A stretch of 64,000 nucleotides of DNA from CAVQBC01 sp963848415 (GTDB taxonomy: Bacteria; Actinomycetota; Thermoleophilia; Solirubrobacterales; Solirubrobacteraceae): the NCBI GenBank assembly GCA_963848415.1, contig CAWKDN010000002.1, forward strand, positions 248,001 through 312,000, written 5' to 3'. Position numbers and translations under genes: made by a program. Numbering within the stretch: the stretch's first letter is position 1; every line of letters starts with the position of its first letter. This document shows positions 28,866-37,231 of the stretch, piece by piece. The notes beneath the pieces were generated by a model. It was given only the letters and a program-made list of their open reading frames with translations, had not been told where the DNA came from and did not search any database.

Positions 28866-29285
28866 GTGCTCATCGTCGCTGGACATCTGTTGGTCGACCC
28901 GGCGCAGCGCGAGGCCTACCTCGCCGGCTGCGCGCTGGTGGTCGAGCAGGCCCGCGCGGCCACCGGCTGCCTCGACTTCGCCATCACTGCCGACCTGCTC
29001 GACCCGGGCCGGATCGACGTCTACGAGCGCTGGGAGTCCCAGGCCGCCGTCCAGGCGTTCCGCGGCGGCGGGCCCAGCGACGACCAGGCCGCCGCGATGC
29101 TCTCGGCCTCGGTCGCCGAGTACGACGTCGCCGGCGTGCGCTCGCTGACCGACGTTACTAGCCGGGCGCGGAGACGACCGGCCCGTCCAGCTCCTCGCCG
29201 GCGCCGACCGGCAGCCAGCGCACCCGCTCGCGCAGGTCCGGCGCGGCGGCGAACGCCCGCTCGATCTCGGCCCGGCCTTCCCTGA
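28866..29285 (+). CDS. ABM-domain monooxygenase-like protein with antisense overlap
   Basis: GTG at 28866 with AAGGAG at 28854-28859. The first 95 residues are an ABM domain (LIVAGHLLVDPAQREAYLAG, ARAATGCLDFAITADLLDP, IDVYERWESQAAVQAF). The family usually ends near this length, but here the frame stays open for 43 more Arg/Pro-rich codons that lie antisense to the metallo-beta-lactamase gene. The frame passes a TAG just out of frame at the expected end, so a single missing or extra base near 29150, or a lost stop, could explain the extension. Function of the domain: small dimeric barrel, possible quinol or polyketide oxidation; not proven. Confidence 0.65.
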   Translation: MLIVAGHLLVDPAQREAYLAGCALVVEQARAATGCLDFAITADLLDPGRIDVYERWESQAAVQAFRGGGPSDDQAAAMLSASVAEYDVAGVRSLTDVTSRARRRPARPAPRRRRPAASAPARAGPARRRTPARSRPGLP

Positions 29286-29967
29286 AGTGCTTCCAGCCCT
29301 CGTAGTGGACCGGGACGATCGTGCGGGGGCGCACGAGCCGGCACAGCTCGACGGCGTCGCGCGCCGTCATCGTGTAACGCAGCGGCCCGCTCACCGGGAA
29401 GCGAACGCCGCCGAGATGGAGCAGGGCGGCGTCCACCTCGAGCCGGCCGGCGACCTCCCGGACACCGTCGTAGAGCACGGTATCGCCGGAGATCCACAGG
29501 ACGCCGTGCTCCTGGCCGTCCCAGCGCAGCGCGAAGCCGATCACGTCGCCGACGACGAAGTGGGCGTACGGCGGCCCGTGCCGACACGGCGTCGCCGTGA
29601 CCTCGAGGTCTGCCCGCCCCGGGTGCGTCAGCCGCGTCGTCTCCCAGTCCGACAGCCCGCGGGCCGATCCGCCGAGGCGCCGGGCGCCGGAGCTCGTCGT
29701 CACCACGGCACCGGCCGACGGCAGCAGCGCGCGGCCGCCGTCGTCGAGGTTGTCGGCGTGGTGGTCGTGGCTGAGCAGCACCGCGTCGATGCGCCCGAGG
29801 CCGGCCGCGGGCAGCGCCGGGCCGGTGAGCTTGCGCGACGCGGCGCCCCAGCCGAAGTGGTACCTCCGGCCGGGGGCGTCGAACGTCGGGTCGGTCAGCA
29901 GGCGCCAGCCGGCTGCCTCGACGAGGACGGTCGGACCGCCGACGTGGGTGAGGCGGACGCCCTTCAC
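29158..29967 (-). CDS. Metallo-beta-lactamase-fold hydrolase, UlaG-like
   Basis: A 269-residue zinc hydrolase of the UlaG/YcbX-like branch. The N-terminus VRLTHVGGPTVLVEAAGWRL leads to TDPTF, and the zinc motif is SHDHHADNLDD. Further ligands are in PCRHGPPYAHF, WISGDTVLYDG and VPVHYEGWKHF. The GTG at 29967 overlaps the stop of the upstream hydrolase as GTGA, which supports this start and translational coupling. The substrate is unknown; relatives cleave lactones, phosphodiesters or N-acyl-phospholipids. Confidence 0.85.
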   Translation of the reverse strand: MKGVRLTHVGGPTVLVEAAGWRLLTDPTFDAPGRRYHFGWGAASRKLTGPALPAAGLGRIDAVLLSHDHHADNLDDGGRALLPSAGAVVTTSSGARRLGGSARGLSDWETTRLTHPGRADLEVTATPCRHGPPYAHFVVGDVIGFALRWDGQEHGVLWISGDTVLYDGVREVAGRLEVDAALLHLGGVRFPVSGPLRYTMTARDAVELCRLVRPRTIVPVHYEGWKHFREGRAEIERAFAAAPDLRERVRWLPVGAGEELDGPVVSAPG

Positions 29968-30791
29968 GCCCTGCTGGGTGCGGCGGTGTGCTCGAGCGCC
30001 CACGCGACGGCGTAGTCGGCGATCTCCTCCCACCCAGGCTCGGCGCACGTCCAGTGCGAGCGGCCCGGGAACTCTTCGAGCTCGGTGACGGCGCTGGACC
30101 GGTAGTGCTTCGCGTTCGAGCGGTTGACGGCCGGCGGCATGATGTGGTCTTCCCCGCCGGCGATGAAGAGCAGCGGTGCGCGCGTCTCGTTCTTGTAGTT
30201 GACCCAGGTCTCCTGGTGCCCGGGCTTGAAGTTGGCGATCAGGCCGTAGGCCCAGACCCAGCTGCCGGGTGCGGGGATGTGGTAGCGCTCATAGACGCGA
30301 TCGGAGTCTTCGCGGGTCAGCGTGTTGGTGAAGGCGTAGTGGAACTCCTCCGGGGTGAAGCCGACCGGCTTGTGACGGTTCGCGGGGTTCTTGAGGACGG
30401 GGAAGAGCGACTTGATCTGGGAGGGCGGGTTGACGCGCACGCCCTCGGTCGGAGCCGAGTCGATCACGACCCCCGCGGCGCCGCAGCCGCGGTCGAGCAG
30501 GAGCTGCGTGAGCGTCCCGCCGAAGGAGTGGCCGATGATGATCGGCGGCTGCTCGAGCTCGGTGATCACCCCGGCCAGATGGGCGATCGTCTGGGGCACG
30601 GTCAGCGAGGCGATGAGCGAGGGATCCTCGCGCAGGGCCTCGACCTCGACCTCGAAGCCCGGGTAGCCGGGCGTGAGGACGCGGTAGCCCTTGCCCTCGA
30701 GATAGGGCACCCACTCCTCCCACGATCGCGGTGTCATCCAGAGCCCGTGGACGAGGACCACCGTGTCAGGGGCGTTCGCGATGCTGCTCAT
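29964..30791 (-). CDS. Alpha/beta hydrolase (Ser nucleophile)
   Basis: A 275-residue alpha/beta hydrolase. It has VVLVHGLWMTPRSWEEWVPY, the nucleophile elbow IIGHSFGGTLTQLLLDRG, the Asp region FIAGGEDHIMPPAVN and a C-terminal His in FPGRSHWTCAEPGWEE. It starts with ATG at 30791 inside the stop of the small gene upstream (ATGA) and its own stop overlaps the metallo-beta-lactamase start (GTGA). The three genes form a tightly coupled operon. Substrate unknown. Confidence 0.85.
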   Translation of the reverse strand: MSSIANAPDTVVLVHGLWMTPRSWEEWVPYLEGKGYRVLTPGYPGFEVEVEALREDPSLIASLTVPQTIAHLAGVITELEQPPIIIGHSFGGTLTQLLLDRGCGAAGVVIDSAPTEGVRVNPPSQIKSLFPVLKNPANRHKPVGFTPEEFHYAFTNTLTREDSDRVYERYHIPAPGSWVWAYGLIANFKPGHQETWVNYKNETRAPLLFIAGGEDHIMPPAVNRSNAKHYRSSAVTELEEFPGRSHWTCAEPGWEEIADYAVAWALEHTAAPSRA

Positions 30792-31009
30792 GTTCCTTCC
30801 TCTCCGGTTGGATTGACCGACACCAGCTCGAGCCCGAGCTCCTGCACGCGCTCGATCAGCCCGTGCAGCTGGGCCTGGTCGAGGACCGGGCCGGTGATGA
30901 CGGTCGTGCCGCGGTCGCGCTCGAGGCGCATGCCCTCGAAGAGCAGGCCGAAGCGTTCGCCCAGCTCACCGCGGATCACGAGCTCGTACTGCGAGCCGCG
31001 AGCACTCAT
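30788..31009 (-). CDS. Small conserved actinobacterial protein
   Basis: A 73-residue protein from the ATG at 31009 (MSARGSQYELVIRGELGERF). The text GPVLDQAQLHGLIERVQELG followed by LELVSVNP is one I recall from many short actinobacterial proteins with no assigned function. It is first in the operon with the alpha/beta hydrolase and the metallo-beta-lactamase; its stop overlaps the next start as ATGA. The promoter region just upstream has two symmetrical motifs. It probably folds as a small alpha/beta sandwich. Confidence 0.7.
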   Translation of the reverse strand: MSARGSQYELVIRGELGERFGLLFEGMRLERDRGTTVITGPVLDQAQLHGLIERVQELGLELVSVNPTGEEGT

Positions 31010-31030
31010 GCGCCCAGGCTCGCGCCCCAG

Positions 31031-31073
31031 CAGGTGACCTGTCATCCCCTGCGGCCGCGATTCACCTAGGTGA
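31031..31073 (-). promoter_or_regulatory. Two inverted-repeat operator candidates before the hydrolase operon
   Basis: TCACCTAGGTGA at 31062-31073 is a perfect 12-base palindrome, and CAGGTGACCTG at 31031-31041 is a second inverted motif sharing the AGGTGA half. Both lie in the 72 bases between the LuxR-type regulator stop and the start of the small gene at 31009. They are plausible binding sites for that regulator or another dimeric protein. Confidence 0.5.
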
Positions 31074-31081
31074 TCTGCGGA

Positions 31082-33328
31082 TCAGAGCAGCCGGAGGTCG
31101 CGCGCGCGGGCGAGCGCGTCGGCGCGCGAGGACACGCCGAGCTTGCGGTAGATCGACTTCACGTGGCTGTGCACGGTGTTGAAGGACACGAACAGCTCGT
31201 GGGAGATCTCGCGCTCCGTGCTGCCGCCGCCCAGCAGGCGCAGCACCGTGACCTCGCGATCGCTGAGGCCGGTGCCGTCGGGGAGCGCGCCGACCGCGGC
31301 GCCCTTGCGCGCCGCGGCGAGTCGGCCCGGGAGCACGCCGGGGTCGGGGCAGCCGGCGAGGATCGCCTGCGCCTCGTCGAAGAGACCCGCGGCGGCCGCC
31401 TTGTCGCCGGCGGCGGCGGTCACCGGCGCCAGCGCGATCAGGCCGTCGGCCAGGTCGAGCTGCTGGCCCCACAGGCGGCGCAAGAGCACGCCCTGCTCGA
31501 GCTCGGGCAGCGCCACCTCCACGCGGCCCCGGGCGGCCAGCGCGACGCCGCGCGCCGTGTGCACCTCTCCGACCTCGACCGAGTCCAGCAGCCCGTGCGC
31601 GCGGGCGAGCTCGACCGCCTCGTCGGCCAGCTCCAGCTGCTCCGCGCGGCGGCCGCGCATGCCCGCGATCAGGGACAGGTCGGCCACCGCCGCGGCCACG
31701 ACGATCCACTGCTCCGCGCGCGGCCCCAGCGCCACCGTCTCGCGCAGGCGCTGCTCGGCGAGGTCCAGCTCGTCCCGGCAGTAGTGCGCCCAGCCGAGCG
31801 CCCAGGTCAGCACCGGATACCACGGCGACTGCGGGCCCTCGAGCGCCGCCGACCGCGTGCCGTGCTCGAGCACCGCGCCGACGTCGCCCCACGCGAAGGT
31901 CGCGCTCAGCACCGACAGGCTCGACTCGAGCGTCGCGGTGCCGTCGGGCAGCGGCCCGGCGTCGAGGCCACCGAGCGCGCGCAGCGCGGCCACCGCGACG
32001 CGCATCTCGTCCTCGCGGCCGCGCAGCGCGAGCGCCCACGCCTTGACCAGCAGCAGCCGCCGGTCGGCCTCGAGGACGTCGCGCGGGAAGCGCTGCAGCC
32101 ACTCGAGCACCGAGGTCGTCCGCCCGGCGTTGGCGTAGTGCACCCACGTCTCGGCGATCAGCCCGGCGGCCTCGTCGAACAGGCGTGCCGCGAGCGCGTG
32201 CTGGATCGCCTCCTCCGTCGTGCCCGAGGCACGGTGCCAGCGGTAGGCCCGGCGGTGCAGCTCGCCCACGACGGCCGGCTCGCGCCGCTCCAGCTCGACG
32301 CGGAGGATCTGGGCGAACAGGTGATGGAAGCGAAACCACCGGTGCGAGGCATCGAGCGGCACGAGGAACAGGTTCGAACGCGCGAGCGAGTTCAGCGCGG
32401 CGCCCGAGTCCTCGCGACCGAGCACCGCGTCGCAGAGCTCCGCGCACAGGCGCTCGAGCACCGAGGTGCGCAGCATGAAGGTCTGCAGCTCGGGCTCGAA
32501 GCCGGCGAGCACCTCGCCGGCGAGGAAGTCGACGATGTGGGTGCTCGTGCCGTCGAACGCCCGCACCAGCTCGCGCTTGTCGGCCTTGCCCGCGAGCGAC
32601 AGCGCCGCGAGGTAGAGCCCGGCGGGCCAGCCCTCGGTGCGGTCCACCAGCAGCGCGACGTCGGCCGGGTCGAGCTCCAGGCCGAGGCGCCCGTTGAGGA
32701 ACTCGAGCGCCTCGTCGCCGGTGAACCGCAGCTCGTCGCCCCGCAGCTCGAGCAACTGGCCGTGCGCCCGCAAGGCGCCCAGCGGGAGCGGCGGGTCAGT
32801 CCGGCTGGAGAGGATCAGCTGCGCCGAGGCCGGCAGGTGGTCCGCGAACCAGGCGACGCTCGCCCGTGCCGCCTCGCCGGAGAGCCGGTGGAAGTCGTCG
32901 AGCACGAGCGCGAGCTCGCCCTGCTCGACGAGGTCGTTGACGAGCCGCGGGAGCACCACCTCGAGCACCGGCGCGGCCGGGACCAGCGCCAGCAGCTCCT
33001 CCTCTCGGAGGCCCGGGCATGCGCGCCCGAGCGCCGCGACGATGTGCGACCAGAGCACCACGAGGTCGTCGTCGCCCTCGTCCAGGGTCACCCACGCCAC
33101 CGCCCGCTCGCCGGACTCGGCCTCCCGCCACGCCGCCAGCAGCGTCGACTTGCCGAAGCCGGCCGGGCAGGCGACCAGGCTGACGCGCCGGCCACGCCCG
33201 TCGCGCAGTCGCCGGAAGAGCCGCTCGCGGGCGACGGTCTCTTCCCGCACCACCGGCGGGTGCAGCTTGGTCAGCAGCAGGACGGGCGCGTCGAGCCGGC
33301 CCGGCGGGGCATCCGACTGCAGCGTCAC
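31082..33328 (-). CDS. MalT-like LuxR-family ATP-dependent transcriptional regulator
   Basis: A 748-residue STAND-type activator. The N-terminal NTPase has the P-loop PAGFGKSTLLAAWREAE, Walker B LALVLDDFHRLSG and the sensor ILSSRTDPPLPLGALRAHGQ. A winged-helix and TPR-like helical middle follows (IQHALAARLFDEAAGLIAET and similar repeats). The C-terminal LuxR helix-turn-helix is LSDREVTVLRLLGGGSTERE followed by VSFNTVHSHVKSIYRKLGVS. Such proteins oligomerise on binding an inducer and ATP. It is directly upstream of the small protein/hydrolase/metallo-beta-lactamase operon on the same strand, so that operon is its likely target. Confidence 0.9.
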   Translation of the reverse strand: MTLQSDAPPGRLDAPVLLLTKLHPPVVREETVARERLFRRLRDGRGRRVSLVACPAGFGKSTLLAAWREAESGERAVAWVTLDEGDDDLVVLWSHIVAALGRACPGLREEELLALVPAAPVLEVVLPRLVNDLVEQGELALVLDDFHRLSGEAARASVAWFADHLPASAQLILSSRTDPPLPLGALRAHGQLLELRGDELRFTGDEALEFLNGRLGLELDPADVALLVDRTEGWPAGLYLAALSLAGKADKRELVRAFDGTSTHIVDFLAGEVLAGFEPELQTFMLRTSVLERLCAELCDAVLGREDSGAALNSLARSNLFLVPLDASHRWFRFHHLFAQILRVELERREPAVVGELHRRAYRWHRASGTTEEAIQHALAARLFDEAAGLIAETWVHYANAGRTTSVLEWLQRFPRDVLEADRRLLLVKAWALALRGREDEMRVAVAALRALGGLDAGPLPDGTATLESSLSVLSATFAWGDVGAVLEHGTRSAALEGPQSPWYPVLTWALGWAHYCRDELDLAEQRLRETVALGPRAEQWIVVAAAVADLSLIAGMRGRRAEQLELADEAVELARAHGLLDSVEVGEVHTARGVALAARGRVEVALPELEQGVLLRRLWGQQLDLADGLIALAPVTAAAGDKAAAAGLFDEAQAILAGCPDPGVLPGRLAAARKGAAVGALPDGTGLSDREVTVLRLLGGGSTEREISHELFVSFNTVHSHVKSIYRKLGVSSRADALARARDLRLL

Positions 33329-33423
33329 GGTGTAGGAACGGCGAGGCCGGGAGAGTGCAGAGTGCCAATTCTTGCTGACGCCCCGACAATGGTCAAAGCC
33401 CGCCGGGGGGCGGACCGCCCGCG

Positions 33424-34053
33424 TCAGCCGGCGAGCCGCCGCGCGGCTTCAGCGCCCGTCAGCTCGACGGCGTAGACCGCGCTGCCCGGCTGCAGGCGCC
33501 GCCCACCGTCGGCCAGCCCGCCGGCGTCGACCGCGGCGAAGCCCAGCTCCTCGATCAGCCCGGCGACGGTGGCCTTGGCCTCGGCGTCGTCGCTCGCGAC
33601 GTAGAGCGCCAGCCGCTCCGCCGCGGGTGCGTCGGGCCGCCCGCCGTCGCCGAGCGTGCGCGACTGCATCGTGTTGAACGCCTTGACCACGCGGGCGCCC
33701 GGCAGTCGCTCCGCGAGCAACTCGGTCGACGTCGTCTCGTCGCGGTCCAGTCGCTCGTCGTGGCCGTCGCGGCCGGGGTAGTAGTTGTTCGCATCCGCGA
33801 CGACCTTGCCGGCGAAGGCGGGGGCGGGGAGGTCAGCGACCGCGTGCTGCGGGATCGCCACGAGCACCACCGTGCCGTGACTGGCGGCCTCCTCGATCGT
33901 GCCGCCGCGCACGTTGCCACCGATCTGCTCGACCAGCTCCGCGACGCCCGCGGCGCCGCGCCGGCTGCCGATGACCACGTTGTGGCCGGCCTGCGCGAAC
34001 CCGCGCGCCGCCGTCCCGCCGATGTTGCCGCTGCCGACCACGCCGATGTCCAT
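33424..34053 (-). CDS. NADP oxidoreductase, coenzyme F420-dependent type Rossmann protein
   Basis: A 209-residue Rossmann protein of the F420-dependent NADP reductase-like family. It has the dinucleotide motif MDIGVVGSGNIGGTAARGFA, then GHNVVIGSRRG with Arg residues suited to NADP phosphate, VVADANNYYPGRDGHDERLD and VVKAFNTMQS. The ATG at 34053 starts the homologous part; the frame extends upstream through the divergent promoter. The family includes YhdN/DinY-like reductases of unknown substrate; whether it uses F420 cannot be seen. Confidence 0.82.
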   Translation of the reverse strand: MDIGVVGSGNIGGTAARGFAQAGHNVVIGSRRGAAGVAELVEQIGGNVRGGTIEEAASHGTVVLVAIPQHAVADLPAPAFAGKVVADANNYYPGRDGHDERLDRDETTSTELLAERLPGARVVKAFNTMQSRTLGDGGRPDAPAAERLALYVASDDAEAKATVAGLIEELGFAAVDAGGLADGGRRLQPGSAVYAVELTGAEAARRLAG

Positions 34054-34147
34054 GCCCGGGACGATACGCGGGGCCGCGACGGGGGCGCCGGAGTCGGTTA
34101 GCGTTGGCGTCACATCGCCTGCCCTGCGAGCGCGAGGAGCGTCTCAG

Positions 34148-35203
34148 ATGGCCGAGTTCGTCCAGGATTACGAGACCTTCGAGCTGGGAGACGTGGCGCT
34201 GCAGGGCGGCGCCACGCTGCGCGGCGCGCAGCTCGCCTACAAGACCTACGGGGAGCTCAACGCCGACAAGAGCAACGCGATCGTCTACCCGACCTGGTAC
34301 TCGGGCTTCCACTGGGACAACGAGTGGCTGGTCGGGGAGGGCATGGGCCTCGACCCGGCCGAGTACTTCATCGTCGTGCCGAACATGCTCGGCAACGGGC
34401 TCTCGACCTCGCCCAGCAACACCGCGCCGCCGTACGACCGGGCGCGCTTTCCGAACGTCACCTTCTACGACCAGGTCGAGGCGCAGCACAAGCTGGTGAC
34501 CGAGCAGTTCGGGATCGAGACGCTCGCCCTGGTCACCGGCTGGTCGATGGGCGCCGGGCAGACCTACCAGTGGTCGGTCAGCCACCCCGAGATGGTGCAG
34601 CGGGCGCTGCCGTTCTGCGGCTCCTCGAAGACCAGCGAGCACAACTTCGTCTTCCTCGAGGGGGTCAAGGCGGCGCTCACCGCCGACGAGGCGTTCAAGG
34701 GGGGCTGGTACGACGCCAAGCCGGTCAAGGGCCTGCGCGCGGCCGCCCGCGTGTACGCCGGCTGGGGCTTCTCGCAGGCGTTCTTCTGGGAGCGCGTCTA
34801 CGCCGACATGGGGTACTCCCGCCGGCTCGACCTCGACCTGGCCTTCTCGTCGCTGGAGGACTTCCTGGTCGTCTTCTGGGAGGGCCACTTCCTCGACCGC
34901 CGCGACCCGAACGACCTGCTCTCGATGCTGTGGACGTGGCAGTACGGCGACGTCGGCAACACCCCGGGCTTCGACGGCGACACCGTCAAGGCTCTGCAGT
35001 CGATCAGGGCCAAGCTGATCTCACTTCCCGCCGAGAAGGACCTTTACTTCCCGCCCGAGGACGAGCAATGGGCCTCGCAGCACATCCCGGACGGCGAGGT
35101 GCGGGTCATCCCGGGGGTGTGGGGCCACTTCGCCGGCAGCGGCGACTGCGCCGTCGACCTCGACTACATCGACGCGGTCGTCAAGGAGCTGCTCGCGAGC
35201 TGA
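34148..35203 (+). CDS. Homoserine O-acetyltransferase-family alpha/beta hydrolase (MetX-like)
   Basis: A 351-residue protein, ATG at 34148 with GAGGAG at 34134-34139. It follows MetX-type proteins: ALQGGATLRGAQLAYKTYGE, YPTWYSGFHWDNEWLVG, FIVVPNMLGNGLSTSPSNTA, the nucleophile elbow VTGWSMGAGQTYQWS, and the catalytic His in GVWGHFAGSGDC. The N-terminal and substrate loops differ from true MetX, and no methionine gene is near, so acyl transfer to another acceptor or hydrolysis is as likely. The stop is 10 bases from the convergent GNAT gene. Confidence 0.82.
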   Translation: MAEFVQDYETFELGDVALQGGATLRGAQLAYKTYGELNADKSNAIVYPTWYSGFHWDNEWLVGEGMGLDPAEYFIVVPNMLGNGLSTSPSNTAPPYDRARFPNVTFYDQVEAQHKLVTEQFGIETLALVTGWSMGAGQTYQWSVSHPEMVQRALPFCGSSKTSEHNFVFLEGVKAALTADEAFKGGWYDAKPVKGLRAAARVYAGWGFSQAFFWERVYADMGYSRRLDLDLAFSSLEDFLVVFWEGHFLDRRDPNDLLSMLWTWQYGDVGNTPGFDGDTVKALQSIRAKLISLPAEKDLYFPPEDEQWASQHIPDGEVRVIPGVWGHFAGSGDCAVDLDYIDAVVKELLAS

Positions 35204-35213
35204 GCGACGGGGG

Positions 35214-35712
35214 TCAGGGCCGGGCCGGCACGGGCGCCCGTGCCCGCAGGTCCAGCCGCATGAAGACGGTCGCGCGCGCGTAGGGCATGTGCAGCGTCTC
35301 CGGCGGTACGTGGACGAACCCGAGCGCCTCGTAGAGATGGACCGCGGGCGCGAGCTTGGTCGAGCTGCCGAGGAAGAGCGAGCCGGCGCCGCGGTCGCGA
35401 GCGCAGTCGATCGCCGCCTGCAGCAGCCGGCGCCCGGCTCCACGCCCGCGCAGCTCGGGCGCGATCGTCATCTTTGAGAGCTCGTAGGCGCCGGTCCCGT
35501 CGGCGCACCAGCGCGACGCAGCCGACGGCGCGCCCGCCGAGGTCGGCGATCAGGATCTCGCCGCCCGGCTCGATGTACGCCGCGACCGGGTCGGCGAGCT
35601 GGCGCCGGTCCTGGTCCTCGAGCTCCCAGTGCTCCGCGATCCACTGCTCGTTGAGGGCGCGGAAGGCGGCGGCGTCCGCCTCGGTCGCCAGCGGCCGGAT
35701 GACGATCTCCAT
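35214..35712 (-). CDS. GNAT-family N-acetyltransferase (one frameshift)
   Basis: The first half (ATG at 35712) reads MEIVIRPLATEADAAAFRAL to GRAVGCVALV, and the second half, one base out of phase, reads ADGTGAYELSKMTIAP, then ELRGRGAGRRLLQAAID, the acetyl-CoA-binding motif A, and VHLYEALGFVHVP. The extra base is a G at about 35505. Removing it gives 165 residues, the normal GNAT size. The acceptor is unknown. The clean junction suggests a consensus error. Confidence 0.78.
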
Positions 35713-35781
35713 CGCCACAGTTGAGCGCGTCCGGATCGAGAGTTCCAGTATCCCGTTCGTCACCATCAAGATGTCTGGCCT

Positions 35782-36354
35782 ATGGACGTCGAGCTCCGTC
35801 ACCTGCGCTACTTCGTCGCCGTCGCCGAGGAGCTGCACTTCGGCCGGGCCGCCGCCCGGCTGCACATGGCCCAGCCACCGCTCTCCCAGCAGATCCGCAA
35901 GCTCGAGGAGGCCGTCGGCTGTCCGTTGCTGCAGCGCACGAGCCGCTCGGTCCGCCTGACCCCCGCGCGAGCGCGAGTCGGCCGACGAGGCAGCACGGGG
36001 GAGACGGGGTTGCTGAACGTCGGCTTCGTCGGGTCGGCGATGCTCACGACGCTGCCCGGGATCCTCCGCCGCCACCTCGACGTCTTCCCCGGCGTGCAGC
36101 TGCAGCTGCACGAGTCCTACACGTCGCGGGTGCTCGCCGGGCTCGGCGACGGCGGTCTGGACGCGGGCATCGTCCGCGACGCGGAACCCGTCGACGGGCT
36201 GACGCTCGCCACGCCGGAGGTGGCGTGCTTGCCGCTCGACGAGGCCCGGGTGGTGAGCGACGTCGAGCTCGTGCGCCGCGAGGACGACGATCGGCCGATG
36301 CTCGCCGCCTTCGGCCGGATCGCGACCGGCGAGCGCCTTCTCAGCGCGTCGTGA
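35782..36354 (+). pseudogene. LysR-family regulator with hinge deletion and replaced C-terminus
   Basis: The N-terminal winged helix is intact (VELRHLRYFVAVAEELHFGR, PPLSQQIRKLEEAVGCPLLQ, SRSVRLTPA). The linker helix is then missing: the text jumps from TPARARVGRRGSTGETG to LLNVGFVGSAMLTTLPGILR, losing about 30 residues. After DAGIVRDAEPVDGLT the reading no longer looks like a LysR effector domain and ends at 190 residues instead of about 300. The gene is therefore probably dead or a DNA-binding fragment. It borders the 36.3-38.1 kb debris island. Confidence 0.65.
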
Positions 36355-36555
36355 TCGCCGCCCGTGGCGTCGGGAAGCGCCGCACCACCACCCGGCCGCT
36401 CGCGTCCCGGTAGCGGACGTCGAGCCAGCTCTGCACGGTGACGCGCGTGCCGGGCGGGAAAGGACCAGGCGTCCCAGTACTTCGGCCGGCAGATGCCCTC
36501 GTTGACGCGGACCGAGTTCGCGATCAGCGTGTGGTTGCGCCAGACCTTCGTCTAC
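36341..36555 (-). pseudogene. C-terminal fragment of an unidentified secreted-type protein
   Basis: On the minus strand two frames join into one C-terminus: KVWRNHTLIANSVRVNEGIC, RPKYWDAWSFP, then GTRVTVQSWLDVRYRDASG and RRFPTPRAAITTR followed by TGA at 36343-36341. One extra T in a TTTCCC run breaks the frame. The coding pattern (W, Y, paired V/R strands) is typical of real protein. The upstream part is cut exactly where the repeat at 36556 begins. It overlaps the end of the LysR remnant by 14 bases. Confidence 0.45.
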
Positions 36556-36737
36556 CGCCGGGTTCTGCACACTCCCGATCCCGCCGCTGCTGGTCGAACT
36601 GCACGCGACTGTTCCGGCGTAGCGCCACTCCGCGCTCGCTATCGCTAGGTCCTGAAAGCAGGATCAGGCTTCGTATGCCGCTCGTGCTTTCAGGCGGAAG
36701 CAGCAGCGCGCCGTCGGCTGAGCACGACCGCTCCTAG
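36556..36737. repeat. Dispersed non-coding repeat, copy A
   Basis: The first 40 bases (36556-36595) are identical to 37563-37602, and a weaker match (about 70-75% by eye) continues to about 36737, sharing GCGCCACTCCGCGC, GATCAGGC, TGCCGCTCG and ACCGCTCCTA in order. Copy A holds an inverted repeat CCTGAAAGCA and TGCTTTCAGG (about 36651-36694). No frame is conserved between copies, so it is more likely an RNA or DNA element than a gene. It abuts a truncated gene on its left. Confidence 0.7.
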
Positions 36738-36940
36738 ACGCGGACACGGAACCTTCGTAAGGATTGACTCAGCGGTTGTCCGTGCCTGCCACGTCCACGA
36801 GAAGCTCGGCCCGCGGCTCGACGCGTCCTCGTTTCGCCGCCGCTGGGCCGAGCGTCTCGAGCCCGCGGGATCGACCCGCGACTTCCGCAAGGCCGGAAAG
36901 CACTTGGATCCATGCGCTGCTGTTGGCGCAGCTGTTGGGA
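36738..36940. other. Gap between repeat copy A and a small gene
   Basis: About 200 bases with no recognisable gene, site or hairpin. Local G/C is lower and coding bias is absent. Confidence 0.4.
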
Positions 36941-37231
36941 CTAGCTCGAAACGAAGGTCTCCGCCGGGTACATCTCCGGCGGATCCGTGATGCCGACGTC
37001 TTCGAGGATCGGTGCCAGGTGCTGGCCGAACGCGTCGCACGCCTCCTGGGACTCCCAGACGTCGACGACGCGGAATCCGCTTGGACTTTCGCCAGCTGCG
37101 TGGGAAAGGAGGCCCCCGACCGGCCAGTCCGACACTGCCTCCAGCTTGTCCTTGCCTGCGAGCTTCTGGACGGTGGCGCGGTAGTTCTCCGCGGTCACCG
37201 TCGGACCCTGGTGGATCAGCACTACCGGCAT
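36941..37231 (-). CDS. Small ABM-like (dimeric alpha/beta barrel) protein
   Basis: A 96-residue protein, MPVVLIHQGPTVTAENYRAT at the start and VGGLLSHAAGESPSGFRVVD, VWESQEACDAFGQHLAP in the middle. It shares the pattern GGL.H, VWES, EA.D.F, VG and PP.M with the protein at 7244-7540, so the two are distant paralogs. The frame is complete although it lies between the two repeat copies in a region of gene debris, so it may have been carried there as a unit. A role in ligand binding is inferred from fold only. Confidence 0.7.
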   Translation of the reverse strand: MPVVLIHQGPTVTAENYRATVQKLAGKDKLEAVSDWPVGGLLSHAAGESPSGFRVVDVWESQEACDAFGQHLAPILEDVGITDPPEMYPAETFVSS

